A DNA stretch of 64,000 nucleotides from Leptotrichia hongkongensis (GCF_041538065.1 NZ_JBGORW010000005.1:115308-179307), one strand, 5' to 3'. Numbered from the stretch's first letter, positions 52,865 through 62,784 are shown. Notes: a model not told the origin generated them from the letters alone. A program made the numbers and translations.

Positions 52865-54172
52865 ATGAAAAAAATACTAAAAATTTCAATTTTTATAGTA
52901 TTTATAGCCTGTAGTAACAGTAAAAGTGATGAGTTGAAAGAAAATAGAAATACAAATGAACAAATGGCACAAATTCATACAATTTCCAAAAAAGATAAAA
53001 GTTGTACTGAATTAGAAAAATATAATATTAATGCTGAAAAAATAGACTTGAGAAATAAAGGGTTGGAAGAGATAAATTGTGTTGCAAATTACAAAAATGT
53101 AAAAATTCTTGATTTACGTTGGAATAGAATAAAGGACATAAAGCCTCTAGAAAATCTAAAAAGAATGGAAGTATTGAAAATAAATTTTAATCAGATAGAA
53201 GATGTAAAGCCGTTATTAAATTTGCCGAATTTAAGGGAATTATGGATACATAACAATAAAATAAGTGATATTAGAGGGATTGGAAAATTAACAAAGCTCG
53301 AACACTTGGATGTAAGTTTTAATCCATTAAAAAATGGAGTTGAAGAAATTTCTAGATTAAAAAACTTAAAAAGGCTGGAATTACGTGAAGTTCCAAAAAA
53401 AATTGTGGATTATGTATATGAAAATTATCGTGATTTCATGATTCCTAAAAAAATATTTATAGAAGAAAGATACCCGGAACTTACTGCAAAGAGAGAAAAT
53501 GTGGTAAAATATCCTAATTTTTCAGAATTTGAGAGCAAAATAAATGGTTTTGAAACAGTAAAGATTATAAAAGAGCTTTCTACAAAGGAAATTGCACTAG
53601 ATAAACTTCCGAAAGAGATTTACAAGATAGTTGATGAATATAATAGAAATTCTAAAGAAGCAGATGATAAAGTGGAAGGGGCAGCTTTTTTTACAAATAA
53701 TATTTACTCAATATACACTCTTACATATCCTTATGCTTATGCAGGACAATCAAATAGTGAAACTTTTTTTACAAAAAATGGAAAAGTAATTGCAAAAGAT
53801 ATAGTAAATTTAGATTCACAATTGGAAAGCATTGATGAAAATAATCTGTTTTTATCAATAGTTGCAGCAAGTGGAGGGACAAATTATGTGATAACGGATA
53901 TGAAAAGTGAACATTTGTGGCGTGAAGAATTTAGAGATTTTGGGCTAGTATCACCTAAGAGAACAGGTAAAATTTTTATAACGACTTCAAAGGAAAATGT
54001 TGTTAATGTAAGAGAAAACCATGGTTCAGATAGCTCAATAATTCATAAATTAGCGAATAATGTTACAGTTGAGGAAATTTCAAATGAAGGTGCCTGGAAA
54101 TATGTGTATTTTTATAATAAAGATGGGGGATATTATATGAAAGGATATATACATAAAAGCCAGTTAAAATAG
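52865..54172 (+). CDS. Leucine-rich-repeat and SH3-domain lipoprotein
   Basis: 435 residues. Signal peptide with lipobox (FIACS). Residues 55-165 form about five LRRs of the internalin/SDS22-like type (ILDLRWNRIKDIKPLENL, VLKINFNQIEDVKPLLNL). The middle 170-360 is unassigned. The C-terminal 60 residues are a bacterial SH3 domain (NVVNVRENHGSDSSIIHKLA). It could bind peptidoglycan and a protein partner at the envelope; it precedes a peptidoglycan-hydrolase effector gene, perhaps as an accessory or immunity factor (inference). SD TAGGAGG. Confidence 0.72.
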   Translation: MKKILKISIFIVFIACSNSKSDELKENRNTNEQMAQIHTISKKDKSCTELEKYNINAEKIDLRNKGLEEINCVANYKNVKILDLRWNRIKDIKPLENLKRMEVLKINFNQIEDVKPLLNLPNLRELWIHNNKISDIRGIGKLTKLEHLDVSFNPLKNGVEEISRLKNLKRLELREVPKKIVDYVYENYRDFMIPKKIFIEERYPELTAKRENVVKYPNFSEFESKINGFETVKIIKELSTKEIALDKLPKEIYKIVDEYNRNSKEADDKVEGAAFFTNNIYSIYTLTYPYAYAGQSNSETFFTKNGKVIAKDIVNLDSQLESIDENNLFLSIVAASGGTNYVITDMKSEHLWREEFRDFGLVSPKRTGKIFITTSKENVVNVRENHGSDSSIIHKLANNVTVEEISNEGAWKYVYFYNKDGGYYMKGYIHKSQLK

Positions 54173-54300
54173 TTTATGATAAAATTAATTATAAATAGGA
54201 ATAATAGGAATATAGTAAACAAAAAAGGGGTATAATAATTTTATTTGAATTGCTAAAATAATTTTGTGAAAGTTTTAAGATTTAAAGGGGGAAATTGATT

Positions 54301-57300
54301 GTGGTAAATAGAAAATTTAATGGGGTAGATATTGGGGATAGTGCGGTTGCATTTTTTGAAAAATTAGCTAAGCTGGAAAGTGGAGGAAAATATGATTTAG
54401 CAGACCAAAAATACTATATTGGAAAATATCAAATAGGAACAGATGTTTTGATGGATATGGGATGGCTTCCAAAAGGATCAACTTGGGCAAATGCCAGATT
54501 TATTGGTGAAGGTGCCACAAAATGGAAGTTAACAGGAAAACAAAGTTTTTTGAATACTCCAGCAGCACAAGATGAAGTAATTATGCGTTCTGTAAAAATG
54601 AGATGGGCAACTTTGAAAAAACATAAGGACAAAATTTGTAAAAATATAGCAGTTCCTAAAAATGCAGTTTATAAAGCGCCAGGAAAAGTAACTGCTTCTG
54701 AAACAAAAGTAAAAACAATAATAATGAAAAAAAGAAATCAAGGCTATAAAGCGGAAGATTTGAGAGGGAAAAGTTTTTTGCTTACATCATCTGGAATGCT
54801 TGCTGCCTCACATTTATGTGGACAAGGTGCAATGTCTAATGCTTTGGAAAATAATTTTAAAGGAGTATGGGGAATACCAGTAGATGGAAATTCCATGCCT
54901 TCACTGCTTTATGCTGAAAATTTAGCAGGACATGACTTATCAGTAATTATTGGATTCAAGGATAATTGTGAAGTTGGATATAAAGTTGTGGAGAAAAATC
55001 ATACTCAGACTGATAATAAAAATATAAATAAACAGGCTGCAGTTCAGCAGAAACCTAAAAATAATATTTCAAATAATTCTCAATCAAAACCAGTACAAAT
55101 GCAAAAACCTGTTTCAACCTCAAATACTACAAAAATAGAAAATGTTGAAAATACCAGCAAAATCGGAGTATTCACATTTAATGGGCAGAAATTTGAGGAA
55201 GTCTGGGATAGCGAAGAGTATAAAAGAGACAGAGCTGAAAACGGGAAAGCTCCTGAATTAGCTTTTGTAAATCCTGAAGAGTCTATTTTAAAGAGGCTGC
55301 AAGCTAAATTTCAAGATGAAAATCTTTATAATCAGAATTATGTAAAATATTTGGAAACTAAGACTGGGAAAAAGGTGCTGGAAGAAAATAAGGAAGATAT
55401 AAATATTATTTTGAAAATGTATGATGAGGCAACAAAAGACAATGAAAACATTGGGAATGTAATAAGACAGCATGGGTTTGATGTCTTGAGGGGAAGAGAA
55501 GAGAATAATGAAGTTTTGCGGATACAGGATATAGTTTATTATATTTATTCGTACCCTATTCAAAATAAAACTAGCATAGAGTCGCTGGAATACGTGCTTA
55601 GTCAATATTCAGCAAAATATGTTAAATTTCCTGATAAAAAGCCTGTAAATAAATTTAAGAAACAAAATGACTATGTTGATAAAATACAAGGTGTGATTCA
55701 GATACATGTGAAAGATGAGGAAGTTAAGATTGAAAAAAATCAATTACCTGAAAAATATGACAAATACATGCAAGGAATAAAGGATATTGATGAAATTATT
55801 ATAAAAGTTGCAAAAAGACAGTCTTCAGAATTGCAAAAATCAAGATGTGAAAATTTGATAAGAGAACTTGGAGAAAATGTATTAGAATATGAAAAAACTT
55901 ATTCTATAGATGAAAATGGAGTCAGACAGTTTCCTTTATCAAGAAGGCTGATTGACAATATAATAATTGAATTTTTGAAGGTTCAGACTGGATTTAAGGA
56001 AGAAAATGAAATTAAGTATTTTGATAATCATAAATATAGAGATAGTAATATAGTGAGAAATTATTTATTATGGTATATAAAAAAACACAAAGGAATAGAT
56101 TTACCTTCAAAAAGTGAAATGGGACTATTTGACAGGCTTCAAAAAATTGGAAAAGATATAAGGGTAACTACTGTTCTTAATGACTGGATAACTTCAAAAT
56201 CAGCAATAAAAGTACGGAATATCAGACAAATAAGTAATTTGATAGATAAAGTTTATGAAAATTATAGGGATGATTCAGATTTTGAGAAAGATAAAAGTAT
56301 TATTCAGGCTTTATTTAAGGACAGTAAGGAATTAAGAGATTATGCAGCAAATGTTGATTCTATGGACTTGTATTCGTTTTATAAATCATTTTATGATTTG
56401 CAGAATATTATAAATCCTACTGGAGAGTTGTTTGTAAATACTAACTGCATGTTAAAGTGTACGCTTGGAAAGGATATAAGCAGGCTAATAATAAATGAAG
56501 ATAGAGTAATGCTTGGAGGAGCAAAGCAGGCAAATATAAATGACACAAATATTCAGCCTTTTAAATCATGTAGTGCTATCGGGATTTGTCAGCCAGCATT
56601 AATAGGGACATGGGAGAAAAATACAGATGTAAAAGTAAGAGACAAGCCAGCATTGCTGGATATTTCGACTATACAATGTATGCACGGTGGAATAATAAGT
56701 ATTGATGATGCTGGACAAAAAGAAGTAGGAACGGCAGCTACTAAAACAGAAGAAGTTAAGGAAGCTGAGAGAGATGCAGATTGTCAATATAAGCTGTTAA
56801 TAAATATTTGTAGCGATATAAATAATAATTTTATGCAGATACAGCTGAAAAAAGAGGCACAAAAATATGCTAAATGGAAAAAATATAAAACTGAGGTAAT
56901 GGACAATATGCGTTCTTACTTTGCGAAAGATGTAAAAAATATGCTTGGAATAAGAAAATTAAGTGAGTCTGAAAAGAAAAATAAAGAAAATTTTATAAAG
57001 ATAAACAAAGCAAAAATGCAAATTGCAAATCAGGAAGTTACCCCAGAAAAAGAAAAATATCTAAGAAAAAAAATCTATGCCGTATTCAAAGAAGCCTATA
57101 AAAGTATAAAACAAAAATCAGGGCCTAAATTTGATACAAAAGGAGTAATAAAAAATCATGGATTAAGCCTATGTGATTATGAGAGGAAAAATTTCTATTC
57201 TGCAAAAATGCTTCCAGTAATAACTTATGGTTATTTAATGCAAGCTGGAAATCTAACTATAACAGAAAATACAAAAAAATTGATTGAATCAGAATTAAAT

Positions 57301-58413
57301 AGTGATATAAACACTTCAAATACAGGACAAATAAAATTACAAAACTACAAAATACAAAATAATGTAAGACAGGCAAAAGCAGTTCCAAAACAAAGAATAA
57401 AATCATCAGATGTATCAAACTGGATTGGAATAGGGAAAATGCTTTATACATCTATAAAACACGCTCCAACTGCAAATGATATTTTAAATGGAATAAGAAA
57501 AAATGGGAGAAGTGTAGCAGTGTGTCCGTTTAGTCAAGGAGTGTGGGATGAGACTCATAGTTCATCGAATAGGATAAATGTAAATTCTAATAATGTTGCA
57601 CAAAAAAATATACAAAAAAAAGCTGATAATAGTTCTGAAAAGGAGGTTAAGGTAGATACAAAGAGAAATAATTCGGTAATTCAAAATGAAAATAATAAAA
57701 ATACAACAATAATGAATAAAATAATTCCTTCAATAGAACAAACTCAAAATTCAAATAACAATTTAAATAAAAATATAAAAGAACAAAAACAAATTATTCA
57801 AAATGTTCCGCAAAAAAAACAAGAAACTAATGTATGTAAAATAAATAATTGTCCGCATAAAGAAATTGGAGAAAGAGCACCATGGATAAAAATTGCGGAA
57901 GAAGAAATGAAAAAATATAGAGGACAAAAAGAATCAGGTAAAACTTTATACAGCAGAATACAGAAAACATATTTTTCTATGGCAAATTTTGGGACAGATA
58001 AAAATCCTACTAAAGTTGCATGGTGTGCAGCATTTATAACATACTGCATAAAAACATCGGGATATAAAAACTCATCAAATCCTTCTGTTGGAGGTTATGA
58101 CTGGGGAGTTGCACCAAGACCAGGATTGCCAAAAAGAGGTTGGTTTGAAGGAGAAAAAACACAACCTTTTGTAGGAGCTATAGGAATTTTTAAATTTCGA
58201 AATGGATATAGCCATGTAGCTATATTAGTTGGAAAAAGAAAAAATGGAATGTATGTATTTTTAGGTGGAAATCAAAACAATGAAATTAATAAAACTGCTT
58301 TTGAACCAAGTAGAATTGATTATTTTATGAAGCCTAAAAGTTATATAGTAAAACCAGAAGAACGAGAATTGCCAATAATTACAGATTCACAAAATACAGG
58401 TACCGTAGGATAA
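54301..58413 (+). CDS. PAAR-like (DUF4280) spike effector with lysozyme-like and cysteine-amidase domains
   Basis: 1370 residues from GTG 54301, with AAAGGGGG nine bases upstream; TTG 54295 is too close to that SD. Residues 14-230: lysozyme/transglycosylase-like domain (KLESGG with probable catalytic Glu26, then YIGKYQIG, later AASHLCGQGAM). 231-710: helical linker with Asn/Gln-rich segment. About 711-810: PAAR-like DUF4280 (CMLKCTLGKDISRLI, NIQPFKSCSAIGICQPA, IQCMHGGIISIDDAGQ). 1195-1360: TIGR02594/NlpC-like domain with WCAAFITYCIKTSGY and GYSHVAILVG. I infer a spike-tip effector attacking peptidoglycan with two activities. Confidence 0.75.
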   Translation: MVNRKFNGVDIGDSAVAFFEKLAKLESGGKYDLADQKYYIGKYQIGTDVLMDMGWLPKGSTWANARFIGEGATKWKLTGKQSFLNTPAAQDEVIMRSVKMRWATLKKHKDKICKNIAVPKNAVYKAPGKVTASETKVKTIIMKKRNQGYKAEDLRGKSFLLTSSGMLAASHLCGQGAMSNALENNFKGVWGIPVDGNSMPSLLYAENLAGHDLSVIIGFKDNCEVGYKVVEKNHTQTDNKNINKQAAVQQKPKNNISNNSQSKPVQMQKPVSTSNTTKIENVENTSKIGVFTFNGQKFEEVWDSEEYKRDRAENGKAPELAFVNPEESILKRLQAKFQDENLYNQNYVKYLETKTGKKVLEENKEDINIILKMYDEATKDNENIGNVIRQHGFDVLRGREENNEVLRIQDIVYYIYSYPIQNKTSIESLEYVLSQYSAKYVKFPDKKPVNKFKKQNDYVDKIQGVIQIHVKDEEVKIEKNQLPEKYDKYMQGIKDIDEIIIKVAKRQSSELQKSRCENLIRELGENVLEYEKTYSIDENGVRQFPLSRRLIDNIIIEFLKVQTGFKEENEIKYFDNHKYRDSNIVRNYLLWYIKKHKGIDLPSKSEMGLFDRLQKIGKDIRVTTVLNDWITSKSAIKVRNIRQISNLIDKVYENYRDDSDFEKDKSIIQALFKDSKELRDYAANVDSMDLYSFYKSFYDLQNIINPTGELFVNTNCMLKCTLGKDISRLIINEDRVMLGGAKQANINDTNIQPFKSCSAIGICQPALIGTWEKNTDVKVRDKPALLDISTIQCMHGGIISIDDAGQKEVGTAATKTEEVKEAERDADCQYKLLINICSDINNNFMQIQLKKEAQKYAKWKKYKTEVMDNMRSYFAKDVKNMLGIRKLSESEKKNKENFIKINKAKMQIANQEVTPEKEKYLRKKIYAVFKEAYKSIKQKSGPKFDTKGVIKNHGLSLCDYERKNFYSAKMLPVITYGYLMQAGNLTITENTKKLIESELNSDINTSNTGQIKLQNYKIQNNVRQAKAVPKQRIKSSDVSNWIGIGKMLYTSIKHAPTANDILNGIRKNGRSVAVCPFSQGVWDETHSSSNRINVNSNNVAQKNIQKKADNSSEKEVKVDTKRNNSVIQNENNKNTTIMNKIIPSIEQTQNSNNNLNKNIKEQKQIIQNVPQKKQETNVCKINNCPHKEIGERAPWIKIAEEEMKKYRGQKESGKTLYSRIQKTYFSMANFGTDKNPTKVAWCAAFITYCIKTSGYKNSSNPSVGGYDWGVAPRPGLPKRGWFEGEKTQPFVGAIGIFKFRNGYSHVAILVGKRKNGMYVFLGGNQNNEINKTAFEPSRIDYFMKPKSYIVKPEERELPIITDSQNTGTVG

Positions 58414-58423
58414 AGGAGATAAA

Positions 58424-59011
58424 ATGATAAAATTATTGATTAAAATAATAGTACTGACTTTGATTTCATGTTGTGGAAAAAATAATGAAAACTTGTTTAA
58501 TAATGTTAAATATAAGGAAAATACAGAAAAAAAACCACAAAAAATATTGAAAAAAGTAAGTTTTGATAATAAAAAAATGAATGATAAGACAATGAGCGTA
58601 TCACTTAAAAGAATTATTGACATTATTATTAAAGCTCGAAAAAGTAAAAATTATATATTAGAAAAATATGATAATGACATTTTTAAAAAATATAGAGAAT
58701 ATTTTGATGATAATAAAAATAATAATGAATTTTTTGAAAAAACATCGAGTATACTTTTAAAATTAGAAAATAAATTGGATAGCTTGGGTTATAATAAAAA
58801 AATTGAAGAAACTATTAAAGTTAAAGATGGTGAATATAGTTGTTCAATTCAGATAACAAAAAATCCTAAAAAATTAGGATATGTTAATGGAGATATATAT
58901 GGAACCGTTATCTGTTCATCTGAAGATAATGATTCGATGAGTAGGTTTGAAGAAATTTATTTGACAAAAATAGGGGCACAGTATTATATATTAGATTTAT
59001 TAATTTCATAA
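58424..59011 (+). CDS. Small lipoprotein, candidate immunity protein
   Basis: 195 residues. Signal peptide with lipobox (TLISCC). The mature part is charged, with helical (IKLLARK-like IIDIIIKARKSKNYILEKYD) and later beta segments (YSCSIQITKNPKKLGYVNG). No family recognised. It starts 10 bases after the effector stop, with SD AAGGAG overlapping that stop region, so it is translationally linked. An outer- or inner-membrane lipoprotein next to a peptidoglycan-hydrolase effector is the usual arrangement for immunity, but this is context only. Confidence 0.6.
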   Translation: MIKLLIKIIVLTLISCCGKNNENLFNNVKYKENTEKKPQKILKKVSFDNKKMNDKTMSVSLKRIIDIIIKARKSKNYILEKYDNDIFKKYREYFDDNKNNNEFFEKTSSILLKLENKLDSLGYNKKIEETIKVKDGEYSCSIQITKNPKKLGYVNGDIYGTVICSSEDNDSMSRFEEIYLTKIGAQYYILDLLIS

Positions 59012-59103
59012 TTTTGTAAAAAAATAAAAATTATTTAATCTTAAAATTAAAATATAAAACTTAATTTAAGTAATATAAAACACAAAAATTGAAAATAATA
59101 ATA

Positions 59104-59132
59104 TTGACAAAATCCAAATTTTATTGTATCAT
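59104..59132 (+). promoter_or_regulatory. Promoter of the sheath-like gene, TATCAT type
   Basis: TTGACA (59104-59109), 17 bases, TATCAT (59127-59132). Shares TTGACAAAAT and GTATCATTATAT with 52741-52769. A 148-base leader follows, containing an SD-like AAGAAGGGGG at 59161-59170 without a real ORF after it. Confidence 0.6.
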
Positions 59133-59279
59133 TATATTAATTAAAAAATAATTAAAATATAAAGAAGGGGGAAAATAAAGTTATTTGAAAATTGTATAAA
59201 ATTAGTTTAAATGGATTGCAAAAAGTTGGTTTACAGTAATTAATTTTTATATGATACTAAGAATAACTTTAAAGGAAAT

Positions 59280-61445
59280 ATGGGGAATAAGAATGTTATA
59301 AATCAGACTAATCGAACTATTTTATTTGAGGAAATTAATCCAGAGAAAATGGATATCTTGACGCTTATTAATGATGCGAGGGATATGGATTCACTGGATG
59401 ATGAGAATGTTATTGAGATTAACAGGCATCTTTTGGTTGGAAGTTTTGAAGAGTTTTTGGAAAAATTTGATCCGAAGGTGTATAGTTATTTTGATGCGGA
59501 GAGTCAGAGTATTAAGTATATTTTGAAAAAGCCGGAGGGAGTACCTGAGGATTTGGTGACAGAAATTAAGATTAATAATGGGAATACGTTTTTTAAAATG
59601 CTTAGTACATTGATTGAGGCGAGAAAATCGCAAGGGAACAGGAATGTGGATTTTAAGTTTGAAAATATTTTGGAGCTAATTTCACCAAAAAAGGTTATTG
59701 AGGATATTAAGCAGACGAGAAAAGAGATTGCGTATATTTATCAGAAATACGAAGAACTGGATGATGAGAATCCTAAAAAACTGGAATTAGGAGATAAACT
59801 TAATTCAAAGTTTGAAGAAGCTTCAGAAAATTATAGTAATGTACTTGGAATGTTACCACTTGCGATTGAAGACATAAAAACTCGGCTTTTAATTGGAAGT
59901 GATACTAATAATTTTAAGTCAGAGAAAATAAAGCTGGGAATGCTTCAAGTAGGAGAAAAAGGAGAGCTTGAAGTAATTGAGTATAAGCAGGAAAATCAGA
60001 CGGCTCTTGCCATGATTGAAGAGAAAAATACGACGGCTCTGGTTGAGGCTTTTAGGGATGACTATGAAAATGTTACCGATGAGCCGAATAAATATATTAG
60101 CGATTTGGTTGTCAGAACATTTGTGCCGCTTGCAAAGACATTTGTAGATGTTGATCCTGAGCAGGAAGTTGAAAATTATAATAATTATTTGGCGTTTTAT
60201 AAGTCAGCACAGGAAGATTTTATAAAAATTGCAAAACCTCTAATTGAAAAAATATTGGGTGTGAAAATGTTTTTTGAGCAGTATGATGTGAGAATGGGAC
60301 TTATGAAACCAACGCTTTTGATTACAAATGTAAAGCCTGAAATGATTGTAAAGGCTGGAAATAAGGATAAATTAAGAGCATTTTTGAACACAACTAATGA
60401 AAAGAATGACTTTGACAATACAGTATGGTTTGGAATTTATCCAAATGTTGATTTGGAAATGAAAAAAACTGAGAAAAAAGTTCGTGAAAGATTTATGGGA
60501 ACAAAGAATGAAGATAAAACTGAAAAAAATACAATTGAAGTATTAACAAGCTTAATGACTATATTAGCGGAATATAGAGTCCAAGTATTTTTTAATTTTG
60601 AAGGAAAGCCTGAAACTTCGTTTGACAACCTTGCTACAATGGGTGTAGATAAATATATTGAAAAGACTCAAATGTTGGAAAATCAAAAATATTCTGAATA
60701 TTTAATACCAGTAATTCCTAATTTTACGATAATTCCAAAAGATAAGTCAGGTGTTATGCTGGATTATAAAATGAAATTTGAAGAAGAAACAGGGGTTTCA
60801 CTTTCAAAAGAACAGGAAGATTTGTTGAAATTCTGGATAGAAGGAGTGTATGTTGATGCGTCGTATGTTGCAGCTGGAATAATCGGAGCCACACAATGTT
60901 CAAATTATCTAAAGGAAAGGTTTCCAAACGTATCGCCACAATATCCAGGAGTACGTTTTGACATTGAGGAAAAAGACAATTCTTATCATGCAAAAACAAC
61001 AATGTCTAAGGAAATATCAGGATTTACAAATACAATAAAGGATAGAATAAATCAATTTAACTATGGATTTGTATTTTCATCAGATAATGCAAATGTGGCA
61101 CGTGAAAAAATACGGAATATAGTTGTATATAAGGCAAGAACTTTGCTAAAAAATCTGGATGGAGGCTATGAGCCGCTTTATAAGACACTTACAACGACGT
61201 ATATTGAAAGAACGTTAAGATTTACAACGACAGACTTTAAAGAAGATAAGTTAAATATGTTTTTCAGTACAAATCCTGAAAGTCAAAAATCAGTCTGGTT
61301 AAAAGATACAAAATATGTAAATGGAATCATGCAAAAAGGAGATGACTTATCTCATATAATTGATGTAGATAATGGTATTTGCCAATTAAATATAACTTTT
61401 GCCGGAAATCTGAAAAATTTACAAGTTGAAATTAATAAAAATTAG
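59280..61445 (+). CDS. Contractile sheath-like protein, TssB-TssC-like fusion
   Basis: 721 residues, cytoplasmic, no signal. Residues 40-210 resemble TssB: IEINRHLLVGSFEEFLEKFDP, then VDFKFENILELISPKKVIED. Residues 250-720 have a TssC/tail-sheath plan: VIPNFTIIPKD, WIEGVYVDASYVAAGIIGAT, and a C-terminal domain with NIVVYKARTLLKNLDGGYEP and YIERTLRF. TssB plus TssC lengths sum to about this size. It would build the contracting sheath of a type VI-like machine. I rate the fold as likely but not proven; other structural phage-tail proteins are possible. SD AAAGGAA is close to the ATG. Confidence 0.5.
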   Translation: MGNKNVINQTNRTILFEEINPEKMDILTLINDARDMDSLDDENVIEINRHLLVGSFEEFLEKFDPKVYSYFDAESQSIKYILKKPEGVPEDLVTEIKINNGNTFFKMLSTLIEARKSQGNRNVDFKFENILELISPKKVIEDIKQTRKEIAYIYQKYEELDDENPKKLELGDKLNSKFEEASENYSNVLGMLPLAIEDIKTRLLIGSDTNNFKSEKIKLGMLQVGEKGELEVIEYKQENQTALAMIEEKNTTALVEAFRDDYENVTDEPNKYISDLVVRTFVPLAKTFVDVDPEQEVENYNNYLAFYKSAQEDFIKIAKPLIEKILGVKMFFEQYDVRMGLMKPTLLITNVKPEMIVKAGNKDKLRAFLNTTNEKNDFDNTVWFGIYPNVDLEMKKTEKKVRERFMGTKNEDKTEKNTIEVLTSLMTILAEYRVQVFFNFEGKPETSFDNLATMGVDKYIEKTQMLENQKYSEYLIPVIPNFTIIPKDKSGVMLDYKMKFEEETGVSLSKEQEDLLKFWIEGVYVDASYVAAGIIGATQCSNYLKERFPNVSPQYPGVRFDIEEKDNSYHAKTTMSKEISGFTNTIKDRINQFNYGFVFSSDNANVAREKIRNIVVYKARTLLKNLDGGYEPLYKTLTTTYIERTLRFTTTDFKEDKLNMFFSTNPESQKSVWLKDTKYVNGIMQKGDDLSHIIDVDNGICQLNITFAGNLKNLQVEINKN

Positions 61446-61468
61446 TAAAATAAAAAAATGGGGGAAAG

Positions 61469-62350
61469 ATGATTGAGAATAAGTATCCAATATTTGGGCA
61501 TGGACAGGTGATAAGTAAGCAGGCACTCGATTTATTGAGGGATAACCCAGCAGAATTGACAGAACTATTTTATTTGGATAGAAAAGATGGGATAATTTCA
61601 GGATTTAATATTATTACAGATGCAGAAAGCAAACGAGTGATAATAACAAAAGGGATTTTGAAATGTGGTGGAAAAATTTTTTGGATGAATGAGGATTATA
61701 AATTTGATATGCCTGAAATTGAGAATAGATATATTTTAAAAGTAAAACTATTTTCAGATTTTCAGAAAAGAAAATTTTATGTTAGAAGTGCAGATTTTTC
61801 GTTAGAAATTTTAAATAATGGAGAAAATGTTGAAATAAAAAATGAAGATGGTGTTGAAATTGGATTTGATTTAGATAATCAATTAGAAATAAGCTATGAG
61901 AATTTTGAAAATACTGGAAGAAAAAAAATCGGAGAAATTGAGATAACGAGATTTATTACAAGAGTTGGAGCAGAACTTAGAAATGATTATAATAGTTTTA
62001 TAGATTTAAGGCGTGATTTTAATTTGTTGGAGCTGATAAATACAAAATATTCTTCAAGACATGAATTAGGAACACTTCACCCTAAAATCTTGAAATTGTT
62101 TGGGAAAGAGGCTTCTAAAAAGGTAAATTTGGATATTTATGATGTTAATTTCTATGTAAATTGCTTAAATGGAAATGTAGAAAGAGATGTTATAATAGCT
62201 TATATTAATTTAAAGTTACAGATGGAAAATGAAAATTATAGTAATGAAGAACTTTACCAATATCTAGTTAAAATTTTAGAAAATTTAGGAAAAGATAGGG
62301 AAATTTCTCAGAAAAAAAGAGTAATTCCTAGAAAAATTACAATTGAATAA
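61469..62350 (+). CDS. Unassigned protein paired with the sheath-like gene
   Basis: 293 residues, 23 bases after the sheath-like gene, SD TGGGGGAAAG. Begins FGHGQVISKQALDLLRDNP; the strand-rich first half (IISGFNIITDAESK, VIITKGILKCGGKIFWMNED) looks like phage baseplate or tail-fibre-type proteins, and the C-terminal 90 residues are helical. I cannot name a family; a baseplate or connector role is a guess from context. Confidence 0.55.
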   Translation: MIENKYPIFGHGQVISKQALDLLRDNPAELTELFYLDRKDGIISGFNIITDAESKRVIITKGILKCGGKIFWMNEDYKFDMPEIENRYILKVKLFSDFQKRKFYVRSADFSLEILNNGENVEIKNEDGVEIGFDLDNQLEISYENFENTGRKKIGEIEITRFITRVGAELRNDYNSFIDLRRDFNLLELINTKYSSRHELGTLHPKILKLFGKEASKKVNLDIYDVNFYVNCLNGNVERDVIIAYINLKLQMENENYSNEELYQYLVKILENLGKDREISQKKRVIPRKITIE

Positions 62351-62380
62351 AAAATTGAAATTTATCAATTTTCTAATTTT
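62351..62380 (+). terminator. Rho-independent terminator of the sheath operon
   Basis: AAAATTGA and TCAATTTT (8 pairs) with a 6-base loop, then T-rich sequence. Confidence 0.5.
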
Positions 62381-62622
62381 ATATATTCATTATTTAGTAC
62401 GATTCCTTAGTTAAAAAGCAAAAATTATATTTTAATTATTTGGAAATACGGATTGTTATTTCGCTATGAAAAAATTTATAATAAATTCGTTATTTAAACA
62501 GAGTTTAGTATAAATAGTTGAAACTAATTAGAATTACTTTTTAAGGGAATTACATAAATATTAGATTTTAATACTTTGATAAAAAAAGTTTTTAATATCT
62601 TCATTATTTAAATGAGATTTAT

Positions 62623-62738
62623 TATTATAGTAAAACTGCTTTAAAACTAAACTCAAAAGTTATGACTATTTTACTCAAACCCTAAATTTATATAATTTTT
62701 AGTAGTTTAATTTTAAATAGGTTTGAGTATAGTATAAA
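62623..62738 (+). repeat. Dispersed ~110-base repeat, copy 3 (diverged)
   Basis: TATTATAGTAAAACTGCTTT opens it and GGTTTGAGTATAGTATAAA closes it. Internal arms ACTCAAACC / GGTTTGAGT pair perfectly, where copies 1 and 2 have mismatches. Same orientation as the others. The adjoining 62381-62622 is AT-rich, with no gene. Confidence 0.75.
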
Positions 62739-62784
62739 AAAAACTCAGGCAGTTATAAAAAATATATAATTTCACTGCTTGAGT
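62735..62784 (-). terminator. Rho-independent terminator of the 62811-63323 gene
   Basis: ACTCAGGCAGT and ACTGCTTGAGT (11 pairs, one G-U); on the minus strand a run of T follows. Confidence 0.75.

Noticed and set aside
59161..59200. Small gene after the SD-like AAGAAGGGGG in the sheath leader
   Set aside because: No ATG, GTG or TTG at a suitable distance opens a frame of meaningful length.
40291..62738. The ~110-base repeats as a CRISPR array
   Set aside because: Copies are kilobases apart, not regularly spaced, and there are no cas genes in the window.
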